NCBI RefSeq assembly: GCF_000331535.1
Contig: NZ_AMZN01000039.1
Coordinates: forward strand, 33,720 to 97,719
DNA: 64,000 nucleotides
Reading direction: 5' to 3'
DNA from: Fulvivirga imtechensis AK7
GTDB lineage: Bacteria > Bacteroidota > Bacteroidia > Cytophagales > Cyclobacteriaceae
Part shown: piece by piece, positions 1 to 9,953 of the stretch
Layout: each line of letters begins with the position of its first letter
Position numbering within the stretch: position 1 is the first letter of the stretch
The notes under the pieces: model-generated
The model's database searches: none
Told to the model about the DNA's origin: nothing
What the model saw: the letters and a program-made list of their open reading frames with translations, nothing else
Made by a program: the position numbers and the translations under genes

Positions 1-1051
1 CTAACAGCTTGGCAGACTCCTTCCAATATTCCCTGTCGTTGCCAAACCTGGATACAATGCGAGGGAAATCATGATTACCAAGAAAGATGCTGCCCCAACC
101 ATCTTCTTTGAGTAATTCGTCCCATTCATTGAACACCCTTTTGAAATCAGGCAATAGCCACTGTATCTTATCGTACTTACCGCCGGGCCCATTGTCAATG
201 AACATATGCCCGAAATGAAAGATCATATTCAGTTGCCCTCTTGACTCACCAACATATTCAGCGCCATTGGCCAGATCGATACCCGGCCCCTCGCCCACTG
301 TCATGATATCATACTCACAAAGCACTCTGTCATGCATTTCCTTCAAAAACTCATGTACACGCGGACCATTGGCATAGTACCTGGTGATGATCTCATTGAA
401 TTGATTAATATCAGCATCAGGGAAATCTATTCTTTTGGAGATAAGGGAGATCACATCCATTCGGAAGCCATCTATTCCCTTGTCGAACCAGAATCTCATG
501 ATATCATAGATCTCCTGCCTTACCTTTGGATTCTCCCAATTGAGATCAGGCTGTTTTTTTGAAAACAGGTGCAGGTAGTATTCCTCAGTAATTTCATCAT
601 ATTGCCAAACACTGCCTCCAAAAAATGAAGGCCAGTTATTGGGTGGTCCACCCTGATAACCGGGTCTCCAATAATAGTAGTCTCTATAAGGGTTATCTTT
701 TGACTTACGCGACTCCTGAAACCAGAAATGCTCGTCAGAACTGTGATTGGGTACCAGGTCCATTACCAGCTTCATGTCCCGCAGGTGTACTTCGGTTAGT
801 AACTTGTCGAAGTCAGTCATAGTCCCGAATTCATTCATAATATCGCGGTAGTCGCTGATATCGTATCCATTATCGTCATTTGGAGATTTATAAACAGGAC
901 AAACCCATATCACATCTACCCCCAGCGAGCTGATATAATCCAGCTTTTCTATAATGCCAGGGATATCACCAATACCATCTTTATTTGAATCTTTAAAACT
1001 TCTGGGATATATCTGGTATACTATGCTTTCCTTCCACCAGTTTTTTTTCAT
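1..1051 (-). CDS. GH13 alpha-glucosidase (oligo-1,6-glucosidase-like), 3' end cut by window edge
   Basis: The first 350 codons read as a GH13 (beta/alpha)8 enzyme. It starts MKKNWWKESIVYQIYPRSF, and the family regions follow in order: DLVPNH near residue 98, GFRMDV with the nucleophile Asp near 199, the acid/base Glu in TVGEGPG near 254, and GNHD with the third Asp near 327. Such enzymes hydrolyse alpha-1,4/1,6-glucosides from the non-reducing end. There is no signal peptide, so it is likely cytoplasmic. The start lies 14 bp after the glpD stop, so it is probably the last gene of a glpF-glpK-glpD-GH13 operon. The usual NHDQPR motif reads NHDFPR here, which may affect specificity. The substrate is unknown; a glycerol-containing glucoside is possible from context. 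Confidence 0.9.
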   Translation of the reverse strand, partial: MKKNWWKESIVYQIYPRSFKDSNKDGIGDIPGIIEKLDYISSLGVDVIWVCPVYKSPNDDNGYDISDYRDIMNEFGTMTDFDKLLTEVHLRDMKLVMDLVPNHSSDEHFWFQESRKSKDNPYRDYYYWRPGYQGGPPNNWPSFFGGSVWQYDEITEEYYLHLFSKKQPDLNWENPKVRQEIYDIMRFWFDKGIDGFRMDVISLISKRIDFPDADINQFNEIITRYYANGPRVHEFLKEMHDRVLCEYDIMTVGEGPGIDLANGAEYVGESRGQLNMIFHFGHMFIDNGPGGKYDKIQWLLPDFKRVFNEWDELLKEDGWGSIFLGNHDFPRIVSRFGNDREYWKESAKLL

Positions 1052-1065
1052 ACAGTATCAATGGA

Positions 1066-2691
1066 TTATACAGGTTTAAAATGAGAAGCATCATACAGCG
1101 CCTCTTCCAGGTGAAATACTTCGATTTTATATCTTTTATTATCCCAACCAAAAGCAGATCTCATATGTTCTGCCACGCGCTTGTAATGCTCCTTTACACT
1201 TTCTATATCGAAATACAGTCTGCCCGTACGCCTGATAAAAAAGTCGCATAATGTTGTTGCCATTTCCTGATTGATGCAAAAATCAGCCTCAGCATCAATT
1301 AAGTGTCCATTCTGCCATTGATCCAGGATTTTTCCACTTTGTTTCCCATAGTTACCGACAAGGTAGGCTGCATCAATTTCTTCCAGCTCATGCTCTTTGG
1401 CTATTGAATGGCAATACGATCTTACGTCCCTGGCATCAGCAAAATCCCCTCCTTCAAGTACAATTTTATCTGTAAAGCAATCCTTTAACGTCTTGTGAGG
1501 GTTCTCTTTCACATATTGCTTCACCACTCTATCCACCACACGCTCGGCCATCTTTCTATAGCCGGTGAGTTTGCCCCCGGCTATGGAGATCAATCCACTT
1601 TTTGATATAAAAATTTCATCCTTTCGGGAGAGTTCTGAAGCTGATTTTCCCTCTTCGTGGATAAGCGGACGCAAGCCCGCCCAACTGGACACTACATCAT
1701 CTGTAGCAAGCTTTAAAGATGGAAAAGCATTGTTAGCTGCGTCCAACAGATAATTCACATCCTGTTGGTCTGTAACCACATGATCTTTATCCCCTGTAAA
1801 GTCGGTATCAGTAGTGCCAATATAAGTCACCTTGCCCCTTGGGATAGCAAATACCATCCTGCCATCGCGCACATCAAAATAAATGGCCTGACCGACAGGA
1901 AATCTTTCGTGGGGTATTACGATATGTACCCCTTTTGTCAGGTGTAATCTTTTACCCTGCAGTGAATGATCCTTATCGCGCAACTCATCAACCCAAGGGC
2001 CGGCTGCGCTCACGATCAGAGAAGCCGTAATTGAAAAAGTTTTACCCGTCAGTATGTCCTTTACTTTAGCCCCACTGACCTTTTCATTTTTATAAATAAA
2101 ATCCTCAGCTACTGTATAATTTACACAGGTCGCGCCATACCTGACAGCGGTTTTCATCACTTCAATTGTAAGCCGGGCATCATCTGTTCTGTATTCTGCA
2201 TAAAGCCCGCCACCCTCCAGATTATCCGCATCGAGTAGTGGCTCGCGCTTCAGCGTCTCCTCCCTGGTAAGCATCCTGCGCTGGTCTATGGTTTCTACCC
2301 CAGCGAGAATATCATACACCATCAGGCCGAAGGATGTTAGTAGTTTACCAAAAGTCCCGCCCTTAATGAGTGGTAACAGCATTTTTTCAGAAGTAACCAG
2401 GTGTGGAGCCAACCTGTGAACAATAGCACGCTCCCTGCCTACTTCTCTTACTAATGCTATCTCAAATTGCTTTAAGTACCGAAGCCCTCCATGAATAAGT
2501 TTGGTAGAACGGCTACTGGTTCCCGAGGAAAAGTCTTCTTTCTCGATCAGGGCAGTTTTCAAACCCCTGGAGGCTGCATCTAGGGCTATCCCAACTCCTG
2601 TAATACCCCCACCGATCACCAGCAGGTCGAAGTGAGTTGACTGCAGGCGCTGCAAGACTTCAGGTCGGTGCAATGCGGAGAGTGAGGTCAT
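1066..2691 (-). CDS. glpD: FAD-dependent glycerol-3-phosphate dehydrogenase
   Basis: This 541-residue protein is a full-length GlpD/GlpA-type dehydrogenase. It oxidises glycerol-3-phosphate to dihydroxyacetone phosphate at the membrane and passes electrons to quinone. An N-terminal Rossmann motif ([17 protein letters not shown], about 27-43) binds FAD. It is followed by the GlpD-typical [19 protein letters not shown] stretch (about 55-73). A C-terminal helical domain covers roughly the last 130 residues. Its start overlaps the glpK stop by 4 bp (ATGA), indicating translational coupling, and the GH13 gene follows directly. No truncation or unusual residue was noticed. Confidence 0.96.
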   Translation of the reverse strand: MTSLSALHRPEVLQRLQSTHFDLLVIGGGITGVGIALDAASRGLKTALIEKEDFSSGTSSRSTKLIHGGLRYLKQFEIALVREVGRERAIVHRLAPHLVTSEKMLLPLIKGGTFGKLLTSFGLMVYDILAGVETIDQRRMLTREETLKREPLLDADNLEGGGLYAEYRTDDARLTIEVMKTAVRYGATCVNYTVAEDFIYKNEKVSGAKVKDILTGKTFSITASLIVSAAGPWVDELRDKDHSLQGKRLHLTKGVHIVIPHERFPVGQAIYFDVRDGRMVFAIPRGKVTYIGTTDTDFTGDKDHVVTDQQDVNYLLDAANNAFPSLKLATDDVVSSWAGLRPLIHEEGKSASELSRKDEIFISKSGLISIAGGKLTGYRKMAERVVDRVVKQYVKENPHKTLKDCFTDKIVLEGGDFADARDVRSYCHSIAKEHELEEIDAAYLVGNYGKQSGKILDQWQNGHLIDAEADFCINQEMATTLCDFFIRRTGRLYFDIESVKEHYKRVAEHMRSAFGWDNKRYKIEVFHLEEALYDASHFKPV

Positions 2692-4181
2692 TCGGTTTCT
2701 TCTGCCCAGTTCATTGTTCTTTTAACAGCATTCTGCCATTTTAGATATAGCTTTTGACGACTTTCTTCATTCAGTGCTGGTTTGAACACCTGATCGATCT
2801 TTTGCAACTTTTCCAGGTCCTGGCGTTTCCATAACCCGGCGCCTATACCCGCCAGATAGGCAGCGCCCTGAGCTGTTGACTCGATCACTACCGGCCTCAC
2901 TACCTCGACCCCCTGAATATCAGCCTGAAACTGCATCAAATAGTTGTTGGCCACAGCTCCTCCGTCAACCTTTAAAGACGTCAGTTCTACTCCTGAATCT
3001 TTTTGCATAGCCTCTAAAATATCACGTGTCTGATAAGCCAGGGAATCCAATGTGGCTTTAGCGATGTGACCGATACCAGTATCCCGTGTAAGCCCAAATA
3101 TGGCTCCCCTTGAGTACATATCCCAATACGGAGCCCCTAATCCTGCAAAGGCAGGCACTACATACACATCATGACTATCCTTTACCTGCTCTGCAAGTGC
3201 TTCTGTTTCCGCACTATCAGCAATCAGTTTCAGTCCGTCTCTCAACCATTGTATGGCCGCACCTGCAACAAAGATACTACCTTCAAGAGCGTAATTCACC
3301 TTACCTTCGATACCGTAGGCAATAGTGGTAATAAGTCCGTTTTTCGACAATTGCAGTTTTTCCCCGGTATTCATTAACATGAAGCAGCCTGTGCCATAGG
3401 TGTTTTTAGCTGTACCTGGCTCTGTGCAAGCCTGACCAAACAATGCTGCCTGTTGATCCCCCGCTATCCCGGTAATGGGAATATCATACCCATTATAATG
3501 CCATATGCCAAAATGAGCCGCTGAAGGCTTGACTTCAGGAAGCATAGAGGCTGGAATGTTAAAAAGAGCGGCCAACTCTTCATCCCATTGAAGTTTTCTG
3601 ATATCATAGATCATTGTACGAGAGGCATTGGTATAGTCGGTAACATGTTGTCTACCCTCAGTCAGTTTCCAAACCAGCCAACTGTCTACTGTCCCGAAAA
3701 GTAAGCCACCTTGCTCAGCCTTTTCACGTGCACCTTCCACGTTATCCAGTAGCCATTGCACCTTTGTAGCTGAAAAATAAGCATCGATCACCAGGCCTGT
3801 CCTTTCCCTGACCTGATCTTCCCAACCTTGTTGTTTTAGCCTGGTACAAATGTCACTAGTCCGTTTATCCTGCCATACGATGGCCCGGTGAATAGGTTTT
3901 CCTGTATTTTTATCCCATACTATTGTGGTTTCCCGTTGGTTGGTGATACCAAGGGCTGCTATTTGCGATGCCTCTATCTTTTGGCGTTTGATCAGATCGA
4001 TTAATACATTCTGCTGTGTTTGCCATATCTCTTCAGGGTCATGCTCCACCCACCCCGGTTTTGGAAAGTACTGCGTGAACTCCTTCTGTTCAATGGCTAT
4101 AAGGCTACCATTCTGATCAAAGAGTACAGCCCGAGAACTGGTGGTGCCCTGATCTAGTGCTATTATATATTTTTCCCTCAT
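2688..4181 (-). CDS. glpK: Glycerol kinase
   Basis: This 497-residue FGGY-family kinase has the glycerol-kinase N-terminus [15 protein letters not shown] (about 8-22) and the usual family length. It phosphorylates glycerol to glycerol-3-phosphate in the cytoplasm, trapping glycerol that enters through GlpF and supplying GlpD. The gene sits 12 bp downstream of glpF and overlaps glpD by 4 bp. The three therefore form one glycerol uptake and oxidation operon. Confidence 0.97.
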   Translation of the reverse strand: MREKYIIALDQGTTSSRAVLFDQNGSLIAIEQKEFTQYFPKPGWVEHDPEEIWQTQQNVLIDLIKRQKIEASQIAALGITNQRETTIVWDKNTGKPIHRAIVWQDKRTSDICTRLKQQGWEDQVRERTGLVIDAYFSATKVQWLLDNVEGAREKAEQGGLLFGTVDSWLVWKLTEGRQHVTDYTNASRTMIYDIRKLQWDEELAALFNIPASMLPEVKPSAAHFGIWHYNGYDIPITGIAGDQQAALFGQACTEPGTAKNTYGTGCFMLMNTGEKLQLSKNGLITTIAYGIEGKVNYALEGSIFVAGAAIQWLRDGLKLIADSAETEALAEQVKDSHDVYVVPAFAGLGAPYWDMYSRGAIFGLTRDTGIGHIAKATLDSLAYQTRDILEAMQKDSGVELTSLKVDGGAVANNYLMQFQADIQGVEVVRPVVIESTAQGAAYLAGIGAGLWKRQDLEKLQKIDQVFKPALNEESRQKLYLKWQNAVKRTMNWAEETE

Positions 4182-4193
4182 TTTTTAAGCCTT

Positions 4194-4997
4194 CTATGTG
4201 CCGATCTTTGTTTTATAATTGACAATTACCGCATATATGGTTGCGAATACTGAAATAGCGCTAACCACGCCATATGCGATTGTATACTCTTGCTGAAAAA
4301 AAATTTTATACAAAGCCGCCCCAAGCATCCCTCCCAGTATTGGACCTGCCACCGGTATCCAGGCATAGGCAAAATCTGAGCTGCCTTTACCCTTTATCGG
4401 GAGCAACCAGTGCGCAATGCGTGGTCCCAGATCCCTGGCAGGATTAATCGCAAAGCCAGTGGTTCCTCCCAGCCCCAGGCCAATAACCATGACCAATCCG
4501 CCAATAACCAGTGGGTTCAGCCCTTCAGTAAATTCGTTAGCGCCCACAAAAAGGATCCCCATCACCAGGATCATGGTAGCTATCATCTCGCTTATGAAGT
4601 TTGAGGCAAAGCACCGCGCTGCCGGAGCCGTACTGAATACGGCCAGCTTTGCAGCAGGGTCATCAGTATTGCCCCAATGAGGCAGGTAATGCAGCCATAC
4701 TAATGAAGCGCCCGCAAGAGCGCCCAGTGTCTGTGAAATAACATATCCAGGAACCATTTCCCAGGGAAACTCCCCGATAAAGGCCAATGCCAGCGTGACT
4801 GCCGGGTTGATATGGGCAGCGCTGATATTGCCCACCGCATAAATAGCGAAAGCTACCGCAAGGCCCCAGGCTACAACTATTACTAACCAGCCGGCGCCTT
4901 CTGATTTAGTACCTTTTAAAACTGCACCGGCCACTACGCCACCTCCCAATATGATGAGGAGCATTGTTCCGAGAAATTCACCTAGATATACAGACAT
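4194..4997 (-). CDS. glpF: Glycerol facilitator (aquaglyceroporin)
   Basis: This 267-residue MIP-family channel contains both NPA boxes: HINPAVTLA near 62-70 and INPARDLGPR near 185-194. The Asp after the second NPAR is typical of glycerol facilitators rather than strict aquaporins. About six hydrophobic spans are visible. It is the first gene of the glp operon, so its upstream repeat-rich region (4998-5745) should hold the promoter. The protein allows passive entry of glycerol and small polyols, and GlpK phosphorylation then traps glycerol. Confidence 0.95.
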   Translation of the reverse strand: MSVYLGEFLGTMLLIILGGGVVAGAVLKGTKSEGAGWLVIVVAWGLAVAFAIYAVGNISAAHINPAVTLALAFIGEFPWEMVPGYVISQTLGALAGASLVWLHYLPHWGNTDDPAAKLAVFSTAPAARCFASNFISEMIATMILVMGILFVGANEFTEGLNPLVIGGLVMVIGLGLGGTTGFAINPARDLGPRIAHWLLPIKGKGSSDFAYAWIPVAGPILGGMLGAALYKIFFQQEYTIAYGVVSAISVFATIYAVIVNYKTKIGT

Positions 4998-5108
4998 GGC
5001 AGTTAATTTACCAAAAGCAATTGATAAAATCCCTCTGCTGCCACATTAATATTGAACTAAAACAGTTAATACTCCAGGAAAAATCAGAGGCTCAAATGAT
5101 AACATAAA

Positions 5109-5360
5109 TAACGTGAGTTCTATATAAAATGCTTAAAAAAAGCAGTCATCCTATCCTGAAAAAGGCTTTAAAAAAGGCTTTCGGGAGAAGGATCTTCCTA
5201 AGTTGTTAATAGTATCCTTGAACTTAGTAAGATTCTTCGTGCCTTCCCGAGGCAAGTTAGGCAAGTTCGGGCCAGGCAGAATGACCTTAAAGAGGTTTTT
5301 TAGGTCTGTTTTTAGATACGAATGCAATTTAATCGGTTCTGCTATATCGAACTCACGTTA
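5109..5360. repeat. 252-bp element with terminal inverted repeats
   Basis: The ends are TAACGTGAGTTC (5109-5120) and its exact complement GAACTCACGTTA (5349-5360). The match extends to 17 of 18 bases. The same left end, extended to about 33 bp, occurs alone at 54703-54735 in inverted orientation. An internal part (about 5231-5349) is repeated in inverted orientation at 36910-37027. This is consistent with a non-autonomous mobile element; no transposase is present in the element. Confidence 0.7.
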
Positions 5361-5361
5361 A

Positions 5362-5511
5362 ATAGTGTCTCCAAGAAAACGTCAATGTCTGCGTTACGCT
5401 TGTCCCAAAAATGCTCTCTTACCTTAGTACGCTCCGCTTTTTGGGACTTCGTCCCGCTCTTTGACAGGAACTTTTCCTTAAAGCCGCTTAGAGTTTTCTT
5501 ACAAACACTAA
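5362..5511. repeat. MITE-like element, family 1, copy A
   Basis: It is bounded by TAGTGTCTCCAAGAAAAC (5363-5380) and GTTTTCTTACAAACACTA (5493-5510), which are imperfect inverted repeats. Inside is a second palindrome, GTCCCAAAAA (5402-5411) against TTTTTGGGAC (5438-5447). Copy B at 40964-41113 matches nearly end to end. Shorter or divergent relatives lie at 32590, 52514 and 54378. It abuts the 252-bp element. Confidence 0.8.
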
Positions 5512-5745
5512 ATAAGCAGTCATTGGAGATGTGTTATTATAATCCTGATGCAATCGTTTGCGGAAAAATATAGGGTTTACACTTCAATTTATCCGAAAAT
5601 TTCCATCTATATTGGTGCCCAAGTTCCATTCACACACCAGCACAGTTTGCTCCCGATGAGCAAGATTTGGAAGGGAGCTTTTTAAGCTCGGGAAGAGAGA
5701 TAATAATACGCAGGGATAAAATAATCGAAATAATAACTATAGGAA

Positions 5746-6687
5746 ATGTTTGTATTTACACAGTATAAACTGGGAGATTATACCGTAGCAAAATTGTACA
5801 ATCCGGAAACCCAGACAGGCTTTGAAGTTATTCCGGGGTTTGGCGCCAGATTAAATAGCCTGAAATTCTCTACCACGAAGGATTCAGGCATTGAAGTTAT
5901 AGATGGTTTTCAGCCGGCCGATGATATTGCCAATGATCAGTATTACAAAAGTGCGCTCCTTTTTCCTTTTCCAAACCGCTTAAAGGACGGCTCTTTTTCA
6001 ATTAATGGAAGTACATTCCAGTTTCCTGTGAATGAAAGGGAACGCAACAATGCCATTCATGGGTTTATCGCTGATAAGTTGTTTGATGTGGTAGCAGTCA
6101 ATACTACTGAAGATGAAGCAGAGATACGGTTGAGCTACAAACATAATACTCAACTGCATTACTATCCATTTCAATTTGAATTATTAATTACTTACACACT
6201 AAAAGCTCCGGGTATATTTTCTATTGCCATTGAAGTATGCAATAACAGTAGTGAACCGATGCCATTTGGACTTGGGTGGCATCCCTATTTCACTCTGCCG
6301 GGATGGGAAAATGTGAAGCTGAAAATTAGTAAAGTTGATCAAATAGAGCTTGATGAACGCGCATTGCCATCCGGAAATATCAATGAATATACCGCCCTTA
6401 CTCACTTCAAGGGGGTCGGGAAACTATGCCTTGATGATTGTTTCGCCCTTATTGATCAGCAAAAGAATATGGCCACATTAAAAAATGGAAAGATAGGGCT
6501 GGATATCTGGCGAGACGTAAGCACCATCCCCTATCTGCAGGTATACACCCCTGAAAGGAATTGTGTTGCCATAGAACCCATGACCTGCAACATTGATGCT
6601 TTGAATAACAAGATGGGAATTGTATCGCTGGAGCCTCATGAATCTTTCAACACCTCATTTGGGGTTTCGCTTGCTGTAGGATATTAG
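5746..6687 (+). CDS. Aldose 1-epimerase (galactose mutarotase) family protein
   Basis: This 313-residue protein has the mutarotase layout. It shows FPNRL (about 74-78), NAIHGF with His near 105, GLGWHPYF with His near 179 and VAIEPMTCN with the expected catalytic base Glu near 277. These enzymes interconvert alpha and beta anomers of free hexoses in the cytoplasm. It is convergent with the trehalase gene and stands alone on the plus strand. It lies between two alpha-glucoside clusters, so it plausibly handles the released glucose anomers. The exact sugar (glucose, galactose or a phosphorylated sugar) cannot be told from the sequence. Confidence 0.88.
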   Translation: MFVFTQYKLGDYTVAKLYNPETQTGFEVIPGFGARLNSLKFSTTKDSGIEVIDGFQPADDIANDQYYKSALLFPFPNRLKDGSFSINGSTFQFPVNERERNNAIHGFIADKLFDVVAVNTTEDEAEIRLSYKHNTQLHYYPFQFELLITYTLKAPGIFSIAIEVCNNSSEPMPFGLGWHPYFTLPGWENVKLKISKVDQIELDERALPSGNINEYTALTHFKGVGKLCLDDCFALIDQQKNMATLKNGKIGLDIWRDVSTIPYLQVYTPERNCVAIEPMTCNIDALNNKMGIVSLEPHESFNTSFGVSLAVGY

Positions 6688-6823
6688 TTTTTCTTGTTGC
6701 TTGTTTCTGGCATCTGGTTTCTTGTTGCTGGTTTGGCCAGACAACCTTATTTTATAATATAATAAAGAGTAATCAGAATCAGCAAAGAAAAAGCTAATAA
6801 ATGAACTTAACAACATTGAGCAG

Positions 6824-6862
6824 CCGGTGACCAATAATTGGCCAACAGCCATCGGTCACCGG
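6824..6862. terminator. Hairpin between convergent mutarotase and trehalase genes
   Basis: A perfect 9-bp stem, CCGGTGACC (6824-6832) and GGTCACCGG (6854-6862), lies just past the trehalase stop in the convergent intergenic region. The loop itself contains a short palindrome. Neither side has a strong T tract, so a role as a bidirectional terminator is inferred only from position and stem strength. Confidence 0.45.
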
Positions 6863-6870
6863 AAATCTTA

Positions 6871-8484
6871 TTATTCGATAACTTCCTCTAATAACACTTT
6901 CTCTTTATTTTCCAATATCTTCTCCAGGGCAATAGCCACTCCGTTTGTCCATCCAAACCCATCTTGCAACGGGTATTCTCCGCCACCGGCCAATAGCGTA
7001 GTATCAACCACGTTATACTTTTCCATCATCTTACCAGTTGCCTCATACACCTCTCTATTGCGCTTAAGCCACTTTTCAGCGGCATCATTTCCTTCATCTC
7101 CATAGCCATAGTTATATAGCCCGTTGATGGTCAGCCATTGCAATGGAGCCCACCCGTTTGGAGCATCCCACTGCTGACCTGTCTCGTTTAGCGTGGTAAC
7201 AAAACCTCCGGCTTTCAAAAAGTCACTTAGCAACCGATCTACCACCGGCCTGGCCTGAGCTTTTGACGCGACCCTGAAAAATAAAGGGTATGCGCCAGCT
7301 AAGGAAAGCACACCTGTTGGCGCTTCTTCTATATAATCGTAATCTACAAAGAATTGAGCAGTGTCATCCCATAAATACTTGTTAATAGCAGCTTTACGCT
7401 TATCAGCTTTTTCCAGGTATGCCTTGGCGGTTTCAAGATCTTCATTCCAGTTGTAACCCTGCGCAATTTTCAATTCCAGATAATACAACAGGGTATTCAG
7501 GTCAATAGGAACTATGTCTGTGGTATGGATAGTCATAAGTGAATTCTGGTCTTTAAACCAACGGCTGCTGTAATCCCAGCCAGACTCTGCTCCTGCCCGT
7601 AAATGCCTGTATGTTGTTGATGGATCAAGGCTGTTTTCATTCACCAATTCATAGTCCTCCTTGAATGACTCAGGTCTTGGAAGATCGAAGTTATCCCAAT
7701 ATCTGTTTAAAATACTTCCATCTGGCATAAGCACTACCCTTTTGATAGCCGGATTTTGCTGAGATAAGTTGTCAGCCCCACTCATCCAAAACTCATACTC
7801 CTTTACTAATCTAGGCAAATAGCGGCTATACATATCTCTGTTGTCTGAAGCCACCAGGTCAACCATCAAAGCATAAAAAGGTGGCTGTGATCTGCCAAGA
7901 TAATAGTTGCGATTACCATTTGGTATGAAACCAAGGGTATCTATTAGCAATGAAAAATTGTTCACCATGTTTACCGCCATTTGTTCCTGCCCGGATTCCA
8001 CCAGCCCTTCCATAGTAAAATAGCTATCCCAGTAATAGATCTCTCTGAATCTTCCGCCCGGAACAATATATGATTCCTGTAGCAGAATTAGAGAAGACAA
8101 TGGATCATACTCATCCGGTTGGCGGGTGAGTACAGGCCAGAGTTTAACAATATGTTGCTGCATACTTGCCGCTGTGTCTGATACAAAACCTGTTTCAGGG
8201 TTTTTAGGCAGTTCAAAATGCTTCAATACAAATTCTTTAAGCTGAAAACCCTCCTGGTCTTTACCTGCAATGTATTGGTCGTTGATCTTCGTAAGCGGTT
8301 GCTTTGGCGTACAATCAACAAAGGTCTTTGAATCAGGAAATATACCTGAAAGTTGCACTTCCTTAAACAGTTCCGATTGATAGAAGTCATAAGCGCCTGC
8401 TGTTTCTGTTTCAACGGTAGCTGAACCACAAGCTGATGCTATGATTAGTATAACTAGTGTTACAAGTCTATTGTATAATTTCAT
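6871..8484 (-). CDS. GH37 trehalase, predicted lipoprotein
   Basis: This 537-residue protein carries both trehalase signatures: PGGRFREIYYWDSY near 142-155 and QWDAPNGWAP near 438-447. The expected catalytic acid is Asp304 (GWDYSSRWF), and the base is Glu503 in GGGEYPLQDGFGW. It hydrolyses alpha,alpha-trehalose to two glucoses. The N-terminus is a lipoprotein signal with a lipobox ending SAC near residue 19, so it is predicted to sit in the periplasm or outer membrane. It lies 29 bp downstream of the haloperoxidase-family gene and ends the susCD-led gene run. GH37 is nearly exclusive to trehalose, which makes this the best clue to the locus substrate. Confidence 0.94.
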   Translation of the reverse strand: MKLYNRLVTLVILIIASACGSATVETETAGAYDFYQSELFKEVQLSGIFPDSKTFVDCTPKQPLTKINDQYIAGKDQEGFQLKEFVLKHFELPKNPETGFVSDTAASMQQHIVKLWPVLTRQPDEYDPLSSLILLQESYIVPGGRFREIYYWDSYFTMEGLVESGQEQMAVNMVNNFSLLIDTLGFIPNGNRNYYLGRSQPPFYALMVDLVASDNRDMYSRYLPRLVKEYEFWMSGADNLSQQNPAIKRVVLMPDGSILNRYWDNFDLPRPESFKEDYELVNENSLDPSTTYRHLRAGAESGWDYSSRWFKDQNSLMTIHTTDIVPIDLNTLLYYLELKIAQGYNWNEDLETAKAYLEKADKRKAAINKYLWDDTAQFFVDYDYIEEAPTGVLSLAGAYPLFFRVASKAQARPVVDRLLSDFLKAGGFVTTLNETGQQWDAPNGWAPLQWLTINGLYNYGYGDEGNDAAEKWLKRNREVYEATGKMMEKYNVVDTTLLAGGGEYPLQDGFGWTNGVAIALEKILENKEKVLLEEVIE

Positions 8485-8513
8485 AAATCAGGGGTTATAT
8501 GATCGTTAGCTTC

Positions 8514-9896
8514 TTATTCTTTTGTTGCCACGGTTTGAGTTGAATCAATCATAGGCTTGTCATCATGGGTCATTTGTATCTTGCTGATGATGTACTGCCC
8601 CAGGGCCTTACCCTGAACAACGCCATTTTCTATAGCGGGCATATAATGAATTCCCCCATACAACCTGCTAATAGCCGCTTCATCGGATGCTTCTGAGAAG
8701 GAATTGAATTCCCGTGCTGTAAGCCCATATCTCACTTCAGTGCTATCCACAAAATGGAACGGCTCTCCGAAAATGGAGGTCAACGCAACCCCTGCTGCAC
8801 TCGAGATCACACTGTGCCCGCTCGTATATTCAGGGAATGGAGGTGTTTGAAGTAAAGGCGCCCAATTTTCATCCAGGAACTTATTGATCACCGTTTCAGG
8901 ACGGATAAGGTTGCTTCGATACTTTTCATCCCAACAACTGATGAAGCCATCAGCGAGAGCGATAGAGGTGAGAGCATATGCCTGAGCGCTTTTCATTAGG
9001 CTTGCATCTTCTTTCTGACATGCAATTTTGGCAATCCCCATCCAGTGGCCACCAGGGGTAACCTTCTTGGTGGCAAACATCACATGGCCATGAACATTCA
9101 TCACATATGGATTACAATCCCAGAAGCTGGCTATTTCTCTCTTTTCAGGATCAAGATTCTTGCCCGTTTCATAAACTTCGTAAACCTCTTTATAAAAATC
9201 ACTACCTTCAGTCATATCAAATTTGGTAGGACGTTCCGGAGTAAATTGATTACAAGAATCTATGGCGAAGGGTCTTATCTTACTCCAATGAGGCTCTATG
9301 GCTTCCATATAAGCTGGCGGAGTAGGTTGCCAGGTGGCTTGCTGATCGGTAATAGTATATTTTTGAAATGTTCGGGTCTCTTTATAATTATCCTTTCCTG
9401 ACCACGCAGTGATGTGGTCAACTACCTGTTGGGCATATGCCAGCGAATTGTTGAATATTTCTTCATCTAAACCCTTATTTGTCAATTCCTTATGCCATTC
9501 CTGACGGTATTCCTCCATTTTTTCCTCAGAGAAAATCAATTTTTTTCCCATCAAAATAGCAGCATCAATGGCCGCAACATCATAATCTATCGGAGCCGTA
9601 GGATCGGGTATTGGCTCCAGGCCCGTGAGTTGCCCCGCCAAAGACCTATAGGATGAGTCGTTCTTAGCCAGAATTTCATATGCTGTGATGCTTGAATAAG
9701 CATAGATACGACTTGCAACCGGTGGAGAGAATATGTCATGAACAATTATATCCGTGATTTTCTGCATGGATGCATGTAATCTGTCTGCCTCGATATCAAC
9801 ATCTTGCTTAGATGATTCGCAAGCAATCGTGCCTGATGCGAGTACGATCAGTAAAGCCTTTTTAAAAATTCCTTTCATTTTGCCTGTGTTTTCCAT
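8514..9896 (-). CDS. Vanadium-dependent haloperoxidase-family (PAP2 superfamily) lipoprotein
   Basis: This 460-residue protein has all vanadate/phosphate-binding positions of vanadium chloroperoxidases: Lys325 and Arg332 (spacing 7), Ser359-Gly360-His361 (YTSGHS), and Arg411 and His417 (RLYGGIH, spacing 6). Family members are either haloperoxidases or PAP2 phosphatases, and the sequence does not decide between them. The N-terminus looks like a lipoprotein signal (SGTIAC, Cys near 26). A start at Met7 (position 9878) is equally plausible. The gene lies between the RAYT insertion and the trehalase gene. Related proteins often neighbour SusD and CRTAC1-type genes in Bacteroidota (my recollection), so it probably belongs to this locus. 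Confidence 0.85.
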   Translation of the reverse strand: MENTGKMKGIFKKALLIVLASGTIACESSKQDVDIEADRLHASMQKITDIIVHDIFSPPVASRIYAYSSITAYEILAKNDSSYRSLAGQLTGLEPIPDPTAPIDYDVAAIDAAILMGKKLIFSEEKMEEYRQEWHKELTNKGLDEEIFNNSLAYAQQVVDHITAWSGKDNYKETRTFQKYTITDQQATWQPTPPAYMEAIEPHWSKIRPFAIDSCNQFTPERPTKFDMTEGSDFYKEVYEVYETGKNLDPEKREIASFWDCNPYVMNVHGHVMFATKKVTPGGHWMGIAKIACQKEDASLMKSAQAYALTSIALADGFISCWDEKYRSNLIRPETVINKFLDENWAPLLQTPPFPEYTSGHSVISSAAGVALTSIFGEPFHFVDSTEVRYGLTAREFNSFSEASDEAAISRLYGGIHYMPAIENGVVQGKALGQYIISKIQMTHDDKPMIDSTQTVATKE

Positions 9897-9953
9897 ACCT
9901 CAAAAAATTACTGGCTCAAGTGCTTGACTAATATCACTTGTGCCTATTATTCA

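Larger units (their letters stand above)
4998..5745. other. Repeat-rich intergenic region between glpF and galM-like gene
   Basis: This 748-bp gap separates the divergent glpF and mutarotase genes. It contains a 252-bp element with terminal inverted repeats (5109-5360), directly followed by a 150-bp MITE-like element (about 5362-5511). The remaining stretches of about 110 bp near glpF and 230 bp near the mutarotase gene should hold the promoters. I could not identify convincing promoter boxes. An 83-codon reading frame here lies across the repeats and is not a gene. Confidence 0.7.

Noticed and set aside
5322..5573. 83-codon plus-strand frame, with a similar 67-codon frame at 40909-41112
   Set aside because: Both run through copies A and B of the MITE-like element, and their similarity comes from the repeat. 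Composition is not gene-like.
9045..9401. 118-codon frame antisense to the haloperoxidase-family gene
   Set aside because: The opposite strand carries a complete family signature; this frame has none.
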